From: Pseudomonas bubulae
GTDB taxonomy: Bacteria > Pseudomonadota > Gammaproteobacteria > Pseudomonadales > Pseudomonadaceae
NCBI RefSeq assembly: GCF_900618535.1
Contig: NZ_UYJA01000002.1
Coordinates: 620,001-684,000 of the forward strand
Direction of reading: 5' to 3'
DNA: 64,000 nucleotides
The notes under the pieces are model-generated. The model saw only the letters and a list, made by a program, of their open reading frames with translations, searched no databases and was not told the origin of the DNA. The translations under genes were made by a program, and so were the position numbers. Below, piece by piece: positions 57,654-64,000 of this stretch. Numbering within the stretch: position 1 is the first letter of the stretch; each line of letters begins with the position of its first letter.

Positions 57654-58409
57654 ATGACCCTGACGACCTTTTCCCCGAATGCTGTAGCCCGTTTACGAGA
57701 CGAGCGTGAAGAGGAGAGCACCAAGCCCTACCTGGCCCGCGGCTCGCGGGCTCCGCGTTGCCATACCTGCCGTGTGATCGAAAGCCACTGCCTGTGCAGC
57801 TGGCGACCCCGGGTCGAGACACGTTCGGGGGTGTGTCTGGTCATGACTAAAAAGGAAGTGTTCAAGCCCAGCAATACCGGCTGGTTGATCGCAGATGTGG
57901 TCAAAGACAATTTTGCCTTTATCTGGTCACGCACTGAAACCGACGAAGCCTTGCTGGCGTTGCTGGCCGATCCACAATGGCAGCCGTATCTGGTGTTTCC
58001 CGGCGAGTACGTCGCGCCTGAGCGGGTAACGCACACGGTGGATCTGGACAGCAGCAAGCGTCCGTTGTTTATTCTGCTGGATGCCACCTGGACCGAAGCA
58101 CGCAAGATTTTCCGCAAAAGCCCGTACTTCGACACCTTGCCGATTTTGAGCCTGCTGCCTGAGCGGCTTTCGCGTTACCGCTTGCGCCGCTCTACCCGCA
58201 GCGAGCATCTGTGTACCGCGGAAGTTGCCAGCCTGTGTCTTGAACTTGCCGGTGACTCCCAGGCCTCAAGTGCGCTGGATGCCTACTTCGATGTCTTCAG
58301 TCAGCATTATCTGGATGCCAAGAACCAGTTGCCGATCAATGAGTCCAGCGCAGCGCACCAGGAACTGGGCGTTTTTGTAAAAGACCTTCCCCAGAATCGG
58401 GCTCAATAG
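57654..58409 (+). CDS. DTW-domain tRNA-uridine aminocarboxypropyltransferase (TapT-like)
   Basis: A 251-residue enzyme. Four Cys (36, 39, 46, 48 in CHTCRVIESHCLC) are the expected zinc ligands. DATWTEARKIFRKS corresponds to the DTW segment, and RLRRSTRSEHLCTAEV is the second family motif. TapT adds the acp group of S-adenosylmethionine to uridine 47 of some tRNAs. It is divergent from the PA3611-like gene. Confidence 0.88.
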   Translation: MTLTTFSPNAVARLRDEREEESTKPYLARGSRAPRCHTCRVIESHCLCSWRPRVETRSGVCLVMTKKEVFKPSNTGWLIADVVKDNFAFIWSRTETDEALLALLADPQWQPYLVFPGEYVAPERVTHTVDLDSSKRPLFILLDATWTEARKIFRKSPYFDTLPILSLLPERLSRYRLRRSTRSEHLCTAEVASLCLELAGDSQASSALDAYFDVFSQHYLDAKNQLPINESSAAHQELGVFVKDLPQNRAQ

Positions 58410-58712
58410 ACTAAAGAAGTAGCGCTACAATTTTCCAACAGATGTAAGCGCGCAGCATGGCGGGTTTTTCGATGATGGCGCTCTAAGGGGTTCTACGTGG
58501 ACCCGGGTGTCAGGTTTTCAGCTTGACCACCCTTGTTTCGCTGGGCATGCTTGGCGCCGATTCGGCTATCGCAGCTGTCAAAACACTTATATTTGCCGAC
58601 GTTTCGCGTAAATCGCGCCCTTTGACGCACAGTCTTTGAGCTTTTGCTCGAGTTGCCTTAGCGAGTGCTGGAATTGATCAGTGCTCGCCTGAAAAACGGG
58701 ATCATTTAAATA
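58410..58712. other. Intergenic region before erdR
   Basis: About 300 bases with no supported gene. The final 60 bases, A+T-rich with ATTTAAATA just before the ATG, should hold the erdR promoter and leader. Confidence 0.4.
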
Positions 58713-59363
58713 ATGGCCACATACGAAATCCTGATTGCCGACGACCATCCACTGTTTCGCAGTGCCCTGCACCAGGCCGTGAGCCTGGGTCTGGGCTCTG
58801 ATGTTCGCCTGGTAGAGGTCGCCAGTATTGCCGAGCTTGAAGCACAGCTGGCGGTAAAGGCAGATTGGGATCTGGTACTGCTCGATTTGAACATGCCGGG
58901 TGCTTACGGTTTCTCCGGCCTGGTGTTGTTACGTGGCCAATACCCGCAAATTCCGGTGGTGATGGTGTCGGCCCAGGAAGAAGCCTCGATCATGGTGCGT
59001 TCCCGCGAGTTCGGAGCCAGCGGATTTATTCCGAAATCCAGTTCGCTGGAAGACATCCAGAAGGCCGTACGTGCCGTACTGGATGGTGATGTGTCATGGC
59101 CGCCCCAGGCGTTTGAGGATGTTCAGGTCTCGGCCGAGGCCAAAGCGGCCAGCGAAGGGCTGGCCAGCCTGACGCCCCAGCAGTTCCGCGTGCTGACCAT
59201 GGTCTGCGAAGGTTTGCTGAACAAGCAGATCGCTTATGAGCTAAGCGTTTCCGAGGCAACCATCAAGGCCCATGTTACGGCGATTTTCCGCAAGCTGGGG
59301 GTTCGCACTCGCACCCAGGCCGCGCTACTCTTGCAGCAACTTGAATCAATTTCGAGTCATTAA
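58713..59363 (+). CDS. erdR: LuxR-type response regulator ErdR (AgmR-like)
   Basis: A 216-residue two-component regulator. The receiver domain has acidic pocket DDHPLF and phosphorylation site Asp58 (LLDLNMPG), with Lys in FIPKSSS. The C-terminal GerE-type HTH is LTPQQFRVLTMVCEGLLNKQ and onward. The sequence resembles ErdR, which controls ethanol and other oxidation genes in P. aeruginosa. No partner kinase lies in the window. Confidence 0.88.
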   Translation: MATYEILIADDHPLFRSALHQAVSLGLGSDVRLVEVASIAELEAQLAVKADWDLVLLDLNMPGAYGFSGLVLLRGQYPQIPVVMVSAQEEASIMVRSREFGASGFIPKSSSLEDIQKAVRAVLDGDVSWPPQAFEDVQVSAEAKAASEGLASLTPQQFRVLTMVCEGLLNKQIAYELSVSEATIKAHVTAIFRKLGVRTRTQAALLLQQLESISSH

Positions 59364-59438
59364 TCTGCGAATCTTCACGCTTTTTTGACGAAGCGTGAAC
59401 TAGCGTTCCCCTCTCATTTTTTGTGCAGTTGCCTATCT

Positions 59439-59801
59439 ATGTCGCCTTTCAAGGGTAAAACCGGTTTTAAACGGATTTTGAATGCTGGCGGTTACTCGCT
59501 GGACGGTTTGCGCGCAGCCTTTACGGGCGAGGCGGCTTTTCGGCAGTTGGTGCTGCTCAACGTGATCCTGATCCCGCTGAGCTTCTTGCTAAATGTGAGC
59601 CGCGTAGAGCGCGCATTGCTGATCGCTGTGTGCCTGCTGGCATTGATTGTCGAGTTGTTGAACTCGGCCATTGAAGCGGTGGTTGACCGAATCTCCCTCG
59701 ACCTGCACCCCTTGTCGAAAAACGCCAAGGACATGGGCAGCGCTGCCCAGTTTGTGGTGCTGACCATGATTGCCGTGGTGTGGGCAGTGATCCTGCTTTA
59801 A
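59439..59801 (+). CDS. dgkA: Diacylglycerol kinase
   Basis: A 120-residue trimeric membrane kinase with three helices. It recycles diacylglycerol from periplasmic glucan and LPS modification. The signature is EAAFRQLV and, near the middle, VELLNSAIEAVVDRIS with the catalytic Glu; KNAKDMGSAAQFV follows. The ATG at 59439 fits the family length. It overlaps the convergent finR by 4 bases. Confidence 0.95.
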   Translation: MSPFKGKTGFKRILNAGGYSLDGLRAAFTGEAAFRQLVLLNVILIPLSFLLNVSRVERALLIAVCLLALIVELLNSAIEAVVDRISLDLHPLSKNAKDMGSAAQFVVLTMIAVVWAVILL

Positions 59802-60724
59802 GCAATGGTTGGCAATACGATCTCGTCGCTGCGCTGAACCCCGGCGGTGAAGGCGCGGCACAGCTCCAGAAATTCGCGCATGGCGGATGTCTGATACTTC
59901 TTTTTGTGCCAGATAAAGAAGAACTGCCGGGCCAGATCCAGTTCAGGCGTTTCCACTGCCACCAGGCTGCCGCGCCTGAAAGCGTCACGCAACGCCAGGC
60001 GTGAGATGCAGCCAATGCCCAGCCCCGACTCAACGGCGCGCTTGATCGCTTCGGTGTGTTCCAGTTCCAGGCGAATATTGAGCGACGTTTGATGATGGCG
60101 CATGGCCTGGTCGAACGTCAGGCGAGTTCCCGAGCCTTGTTCGCGCAAAATCCAGGCTTCACGGGTCAGCTCGTCAAGTGTGGCGCGGCCACGAGCCGCC
60201 AGTGGATGCTGCGGGGCGCAAAACACCACCAGTTCATCCTCGACCCAGCTCTGCACTTCAATATCCGGGTGGGCGCAATCGCCTTCGATCAGACCCAGAT
60301 CAATTTCGTAGTGGGCGACTTGTTGCACGATATGAGCCGTGTTCTGAACCACCAGCTTGACCTGACTTTCCGGGTGCGCCTGCATAAAGCTGCCGATCAG
60401 CAGGGTGGCCAGGTAGTTGCCGATGGTTAGTGTCGCGCCGACGGTCAATGAGCCAAAACCGGACTTGCCATTAAGCAGGTCTTCGATCTCCTTGGCCTGA
60501 TCCAGTAATGCGACAGCCTGTGGCAGCAATTGCCGGCCCAGTGCGTTGAGACTCAAGCGCTTGCCGGCACGATCGAACAGCTGGCAGCTGGTCTGGCGCT
60601 CCAGTTCGGTGATCGAGGTACTGGCAGCAGATTGTGAAAGGGCCAACAAGCCGGCAGCGCGAGACACGCTCTCTTGTTGGGCGACGGCGACGAAAACCTG
60701 GAGTTGTCTGAGAGTAAATCGCAT
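59798..60724 (-). CDS. finR: LysR-family regulator FinR
   Basis: A 308-residue LysR regulator: the HTH reads MRFTLRQLQVFVAVAQQESVSR and SAASTSITELERQ. The effector domain carries GATLTIGNYLAT and IKRAVESGLGIGCIS. It lies divergent from fpr, the arrangement of FinR in P. putida, where it activates fpr under oxidative stress and iron shortage. It ends overlapping dgkA. Confidence 0.88.
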   Translation of the reverse strand: MRFTLRQLQVFVAVAQQESVSRAAGLLALSQSAASTSITELERQTSCQLFDRAGKRLSLNALGRQLLPQAVALLDQAKEIEDLLNGKSGFGSLTVGATLTIGNYLATLLIGSFMQAHPESQVKLVVQNTAHIVQQVAHYEIDLGLIEGDCAHPDIEVQSWVEDELVVFCAPQHPLAARGRATLDELTREAWILREQGSGTRLTFDQAMRHHQTSLNIRLELEHTEAIKRAVESGLGIGCISRLALRDAFRRGSLVAVETPELDLARQFFFIWHKKKYQTSAMREFLELCRAFTAGVQRSDEIVLPTIA

Positions 60725-60841
60725 ATCGATATAACCGATAACCCTTATCTTGATAATTCAGTTAACAGATATTGTCGCCGCCATTAGAATGCTGTGCAAT
60801 CGCGCCCATAGTCAGCGCAGGCGAATTTAGGAGCCCCGTAC
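60725..60841. promoter_or_regulatory. finR-fpr intergenic region with LysR-type dyad
   Basis: A 117-base divergent promoter region. TTATC-TT-GATAA at 60745-60756 is a perfect dyad of the LysR T-N11-A type and is the likely FinR site. GGAG lies 7 bases before the fpr ATG. Confidence 0.6.
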
Positions 60842-61621
60842 ATGAGCAACATGAACCACGAACGTGTCCTCAGTGTTCATCACTGGAACGACACCCTGTT
60901 CAGCTTCAAGTGTACCCGTGACCCGGGCTTGCGCTTCGAGAACGGTCAGTTCGTGATGATCGGCCTGCAACAGCCCAATGGCCGTCCGCTTATGCGTGCC
61001 TACTCGATTGCCAGCCCGAACTGGGAAGAGCATCTGGAGTTCTTCAGCATCAAGGTGCCTGATGGCCCGCTGACCTCCCAGTTGCAGCACTTGAAGGAAG
61101 GCGACGAGATCATCATCAGCAAAAAACCTACGGGTACGCTGGTGCTGGACGACTTGAAGCCGGGCAAGCATCTGTACCTGCTCAGCACCGGCACCGGTCT
61201 GGCGCCCTTTATGAGCGTTATCCAGGATCCGGAAACCTACGAGCGTTTCGAAAAAGTGATCCTGTGCCACGGTGTGCGTTACGTCAATGAAGTCGCTTAC
61301 CGCGAATTCATTACCGAGCACCTGCCGCAGAACGAATTCTTCGGCGAAGCGCTGCGTGAAAAGCTGATCTACTACCCGACCGTGACCCGCGAGCCATTCG
61401 AGAATGAAGGCCGCCTGACCGACCTGATGCGCAGCGGCAAGCTGTTCAGCGATATCGGTCTGCCGCCGATCAACCCGCAGGACGACCGTGCCATGTTGTG
61501 CGGTAGCCCGAGCATGCTCGACGAGACCAGCGAAGTGCTTAACAGCTTCGGCCTGAAAGTTTCGCCACGCATGCGTGAGCCGGGTGATTACCTGATCGAG
61601 CGTGCTTTCGTCGAGAAGTAA
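60842..61621 (+). CDS. fpr: Ferredoxin-NADP+ reductase Fpr
   Basis: A 259-residue FAD enzyme moving electrons between NADPH and ferredoxin (or bacterioferredoxin). The FAD site is RAYSIASPNWEEHLEF and GPLTSQLQHL, and the NADP-binding site STGTGLAPFMSV and LCGSPSMLDET. The C-terminal end FVEK is typical of the bacterial class. Its usual partner FdxA lies elsewhere in this window (48755-49078). Confidence 0.96.
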   Translation: MSNMNHERVLSVHHWNDTLFSFKCTRDPGLRFENGQFVMIGLQQPNGRPLMRAYSIASPNWEEHLEFFSIKVPDGPLTSQLQHLKEGDEIIISKKPTGTLVLDDLKPGKHLYLLSTGTGLAPFMSVIQDPETYERFEKVILCHGVRYVNEVAYREFITEHLPQNEFFGEALREKLIYYPTVTREPFENEGRLTDLMRSGKLFSDIGLPPINPQDDRAMLCGSPSMLDETSEVLNSFGLKVSPRMREPGDYLIERAFVEK

Positions 61622-61641
61622 CAAACGCAGATCGATACAAA

Positions 61642-61731
61642 TGTGGGAGCGGGCTTGCCCGCGATTGTGGAGTGCCAGCCACCGCATGGGTGACTGACAG
61701 GCCGTAATCGCGAGCAAGCCCGCTCCCACAT
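61642..61731. repeat. REP pair
   Basis: TGTGGGAGCGGGCTTGCCCG and CGAGCAAGCCCGCTCCCACA, between convergent fpr and trmO. Confidence 0.9.
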
Positions 61732-61742
61732 TGCGTTTCAGG

Positions 61743-62438
61743 TCACGGCTTGGGAATCACCTCAAGCACACGGATCAAACCAGGCTCGGGGTAATGCCAG
61801 CGTACATCCAGATCCCAGAACTGCGCGCCGTATTCTCGTTCGGCTGTGGGCGTCTGGTAAGCAGGGCGTGGATCTTGCGCCAGGCATTGCTCGATCAGCT
61901 CCACCAGCGGCTCCTGAAGGCGCAGGGCTTCCCTGTGGGCCTGTTGCAGGGCGCTGTCGGCCCATTGCACGGGGATCAATACCGGTGCGGCGCTGGCCAT
62001 GCCATTGCTGGCATCGCTGATGATATCGGCGTAGGGCACATAGGGTTTGATATCCAGAATCGGCGTGCCGTCGAGCAGGTCGATGCCGGAAATCCACAGG
62101 CGATTGGCTTCTACCTTGTCCAGCTTGACCACTGACTGGCCGATGCCGTTCGGGCGATGGGTGGCGCGGGTGGCAAACACGCCCATCGACTTGTTGCCGC
62201 CCAGGCGTGGCGGGCGCACCTTGAGGCGAGGCTTGTCTTCAAGTGCCTGATGAAACACAAACAGCAACCAGACATGGCTGACCTGCTCCAGGCCCTGCAC
62301 CGCATCGCCCTGGTCAAAGGGTGCGACCAGTTCCAGCACGCCACGGGCGGCCGGTGCCAGTTGTGGCTGGCGCGGGATGGCGAACTTCTCCTTGAAGCAG
62401 GAGCGCACAAAGCCTATGGGGGAGACGGTGTAGGGCAT
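61743..62438 (-). CDS. trmO: tRNA (N6-threonylcarbamoyladenosine-37-N6)-methyltransferase TrmO
   Basis: A 231-residue enzyme of the TsaA/YaeB class. It methylates t6A37 in some tRNA-Thr. The N-terminal beta barrel shows FVRSCFKEKFAIPRQPQL and VSHVWLLFVFHQ, and the SAM-binding signature GVFATRATHRPNGIGQS is intact. The C-terminal half holds the extra domain found in gamma-proteobacterial TrmO. Length is normal. Confidence 0.93.
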   Translation of the reverse strand: MPYTVSPIGFVRSCFKEKFAIPRQPQLAPAARGVLELVAPFDQGDAVQGLEQVSHVWLLFVFHQALEDKPRLKVRPPRLGGNKSMGVFATRATHRPNGIGQSVVKLDKVEANRLWISGIDLLDGTPILDIKPYVPYADIISDASNGMASAAPVLIPVQWADSALQQAHREALRLQEPLVELIEQCLAQDPRPAYQTPTAEREYGAQFWDLDVRWHYPEPGLIRVLEVIPKP

Positions 62439-62473
62439 GGGAGATATCGGGCTGGTGGGTCAGAACAGGCTCT

Positions 62474-62560
62474 TGTGGGAGCGGGCTTGCTCGCGATTCA
62501 GACGGCTCGGTCGATCTGAATCACTGCGGTGCTGCTATCGCGAGCAAGCCCGCTCCCTCA
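62474..62560. repeat. REP pair with changed end
   Basis: TTGTGGGAGCGGGCTTGCTCGCGATT and CGCGAGCAAGCCCGCTCCCTCA; the right arm has CCCTCA for CCCACA. It lies between trmO and the DUF1456 gene. Confidence 0.88.
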
Positions 62561-62572
62561 GGAGGTGTGTTT

Positions 62573-63034
62573 TCAGTCGCGAACGCGCAGGGTCAGGCCC
62601 TTGAGGAAGTTGCGCAGCAACTGGTCGCCACAGGTGCGGTAGTTGGTGTGGCCGAACTTGCGGAACAGGGCGCTCAGCTCGGGCTTGGACACCGGGAAGC
62701 CCGCAGCCTTGAGGATGGCGTGCATGTCGTCTTCCTTCAGTTCGAAGGCCACACGCAGTTTTTTCAGAATGATGTTGTTGGTCACCGGCAGCTCGACCGG
62801 CATTGGCGCACGGCTTTCGTCCTTGCCGCGCTTGAAGATCACCAGGCCATCCAGGAAGTGCGCCATCACGTCGTCAGGGCAACGTACAAAACCTTCTTCT
62901 TCGTCTTTTTTCAGGTAGGTCAGTACATCTTCCTTGGTAACTTCCAGGCCACCAAGCTTGATGATTTCGACAACCTTGTTGTCGCTGATGTCGAGCATGT
63001 AGCGCACGCTGCGCAGTACGTCGTTATGAATCAT
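62573..63034 (-). CDS. DUF1456 family protein (YehS-like)
   Basis: A 153-residue cytosolic protein with two DUF1456 repeats: VLRSVRYMLDISDNKVVEII and ILKKLRVAFELKEDDMHAIL. Both are followed by a helical KxxxL region, ending GDQLLRNFLKGL. It resembles E. coli YehS, of unknown function. The ATG at 63034 starts MIHNDVLRSVRYML, the family start; a longer frame to 63148 lies in another transcript's leader. Confidence 0.88.
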   Translation of the reverse strand: MIHNDVLRSVRYMLDISDNKVVEIIKLGGLEVTKEDVLTYLKKDEEEGFVRCPDDVMAHFLDGLVIFKRGKDESRAPMPVELPVTNNIILKKLRVAFELKEDDMHAILKAAGFPVSKPELSALFRKFGHTNYRTCGDQLLRNFLKGLTLRVRD

Positions 63035-63114
63035 TTGGGTAATCCTGATATTCAGCAGTGAGCACCGCAGGCATTGCTGCGGTGTCGAAATGTTCGGGGT
63101 AGGGCTGTAAGTCG

Positions 63115-63825
63115 TTAGAACTTTTCTTTGGCGCTCATATAGCGCCATTGGCCTACGGGCAATTTGCCCATCGACACGCCGCCGATACGAATCCGGCGCA
63201 TGGAAATCACGGTCAGGCCTACCGCCTGGCAGAACAGGGCAATCACACCTGGTTGCGGATTTTTCATCGCAAAACGCAGGCGGTTTTCACTCTGCCAGCT
63301 GGCCTTGACCGCAGGCAGCTCGCGACCCTTGTAGGTCATGCCGTGGTTGAGACGGTTCAGACCGTGGGGGGCCATTTCGCCAGAGACCTCGATCACGTAT
63401 TCCTGCTCGATCTTGCTGGCATCGGCCGTCAGCTTGCGCACGATCTTCCAGTCCTGGGTAAACACCAGCAGGCCGCTGGCGTTGGCTTGCAGCTCATTGC
63501 CAACGCTCAGGCGCAGGAAGTGGCCCTTGAGCGGGCGCTTGCCGAAGCGGTGTTCTTCGCTCAGGGTGTCCGGGCCGATCAACGCCATGGCGCTGTCGGT
63601 ATCCAGGCCTGCCGGGGCGTTGAGCAAAATGGTCACAGGCTCGGGCGCGGTGGCCTTGGCTTCAGGGTCCAGCTCGACTTTCTGGTTGTCGACCTTGAAC
63701 TGTGGCTCGTCGATGACTTCGCCATCTACCGTGACCCAGCCACCTTCAATGAACAGTTCGGCCTCACGGCGGGAGCAGCCGACGAGTTCGATGAGGCGTT
63801 TGGAGAGACGTATCGGTTCAGACAT
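63115..63825 (-). CDS. RsuA/RluE-type pseudouridine synthase-like protein lacking catalytic Asp
   Basis: A 236-residue protein. An N-terminal S4 RNA-binding domain (RLSKRLIELVGCSRREAELFIEGG) is followed by a pseudouridine synthase-like fold. The active-site stretch normally reads GRLDxxxxGLL with Asp as nucleophile. Here it is NELQANASGLLVFT, so Gln113 stands in place of that Asp and Glu112's neighbour Arg is lost. The rest (EQEYVIEVSGE, AVGLTVISMRRIRIGG) matches the family well. It may bind rRNA without modifying it. Confidence 0.8.
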   Translation of the reverse strand: MSEPIRLSKRLIELVGCSRREAELFIEGGWVTVDGEVIDEPQFKVDNQKVELDPEAKATAPEPVTILLNAPAGLDTDSAMALIGPDTLSEEHRFGKRPLKGHFLRLSVGNELQANASGLLVFTQDWKIVRKLTADASKIEQEYVIEVSGEMAPHGLNRLNHGMTYKGRELPAVKASWQSENRLRFAMKNPQPGVIALFCQAVGLTVISMRRIRIGGVSMGKLPVGQWRYMSAKEKF

Positions 63826-63896
63826 GACAGGGGCCGTAAAGGAATTGGGCGGCTATTGTACCCGCCTGGCGCCGGTTAAGCCCGGCAACATTTGCC

Positions 63897-64000
63897 TTAT
63901 GCACGTGCTGGGCGTTTATACCGCAGGTGCAGCAGGGGATAGGGCTGGCCCATGCCGTCTTTTTCGCAGCGCCCGATCACCTCAAACCCCTGTTTGAGGT
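63897..64000 (-). CDS. GNAT-family N-acetyltransferase, 3' end only
   Basis: The last 33 codons of a gene that continues past the window on the right. It reads LKQGFEVIGRCEKDGMGQPY and ends HLRYKRPARA. GFEVIGR with a following aromatic/acid loop is the usual end of GNAT acetyltransferases. The substrate cannot be judged from this fragment. Confidence 0.6.
   Translation of the reverse strand, partial: LKQGFEVIGRCEKDGMGQPYPLLHLRYKRPARA

Noticed and set aside
8808..62560. Regularly recurring 20-base repeats as a possible CRISPR
   Set aside because: The copies are inverted pairs scattered over 54 kb, not direct repeats with equal spacers, and there are no cas genes.

Overview
The window is a stretch of Pseudomonas chromosome. 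Support comes from many proteins that read as typical Pseudomonas orthologues: a complete beta-ketoadipate (pca) branch, a TtgABC/TtgR-type (Emh/Mex-like) RND efflux operon, braC/liv transport, FinR/Fpr, ErdR, RapA, CcoM, and the mutS-cinA-recA-recX order. It also carries many copies of the inverted GTGGGAGCGGGCTTGCTCGCGA-type REP element found between Pseudomonas genes. A fluorescens-group species (in the broad sense, including fragi-like lineages) is the likeliest source, but the species cannot be fixed from sequence reading alone. No tRNA, rRNA, CRISPR array or intact insertion sequence was seen.

Layout, left to right. 1-6700: the 3' part of a GH50-like glycoside hydrolase, two tandem beta-lactamase-fold hydrolase paralogues (one with Cys in place of the catalytic Ser), an OmpA-domain lipoprotein, pdxH and a SlyB-like glycine-zipper lipoprotein. 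6700-12970: a PAP2-like membrane protein, nhaA, a large FAD oxidoreductase, a small lipoprotein, and a divergent SDR/LysR pair. 12969-15442: a four-gene bufferin-type operon (DUF2282 precursor, DUF692/MNIO enzyme, DUF2063 partner, DoxX protein), the most unusual system here. 15737-20751: branched-chain amino acid transport (livK, hairpin, livHMGF). 21118-27662: DUF2288 protein, a GGDEF-EAL signalling protein, rapA, two small unknown proteins and the 36-residue CcoM. 27918-30075: pit, then a somewhat A+T-rich interval with one small lipoprotein.

30572-40126 is a catabolic block, pcaR-pcaK-pcaIJF-pcaT-pcaBDC. It imports 4-hydroxybenzoate/protocatechuate-type substrates and takes carboxymuconate to succinyl-CoA plus acetyl-CoA; the ring-cleaving PcaGH is not in the window. 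Three inverted repeats with the same 12-8-12 geometry lie before pcaR, pcaK and pcaI and look like PcaR operators. 40209-46895 is the efflux operon with its divergent TetR repressor and a TtgR-type operator. 47289-48619 is a second CoA-transferase pair (3-oxoacid type).

48755-55545 runs fdxA, mutS, a phage-type S24 repressor, a holin-like gene, cinA, recA and recX. The mutS-cinA gap is a known tailocin insertion site in fluorescent pseudomonads, and here only the regulator and holin seem to remain. 55713-64000 holds a LOG-family protein, a PA3611-like secreted protein, TapT-type DTW protein, erdR, dgkA, the divergent finR/fpr pair, trmO, a DUF1456 protein, an RsuA-like protein lacking the catalytic Asp, and the end of a GNAT acetyltransferase.
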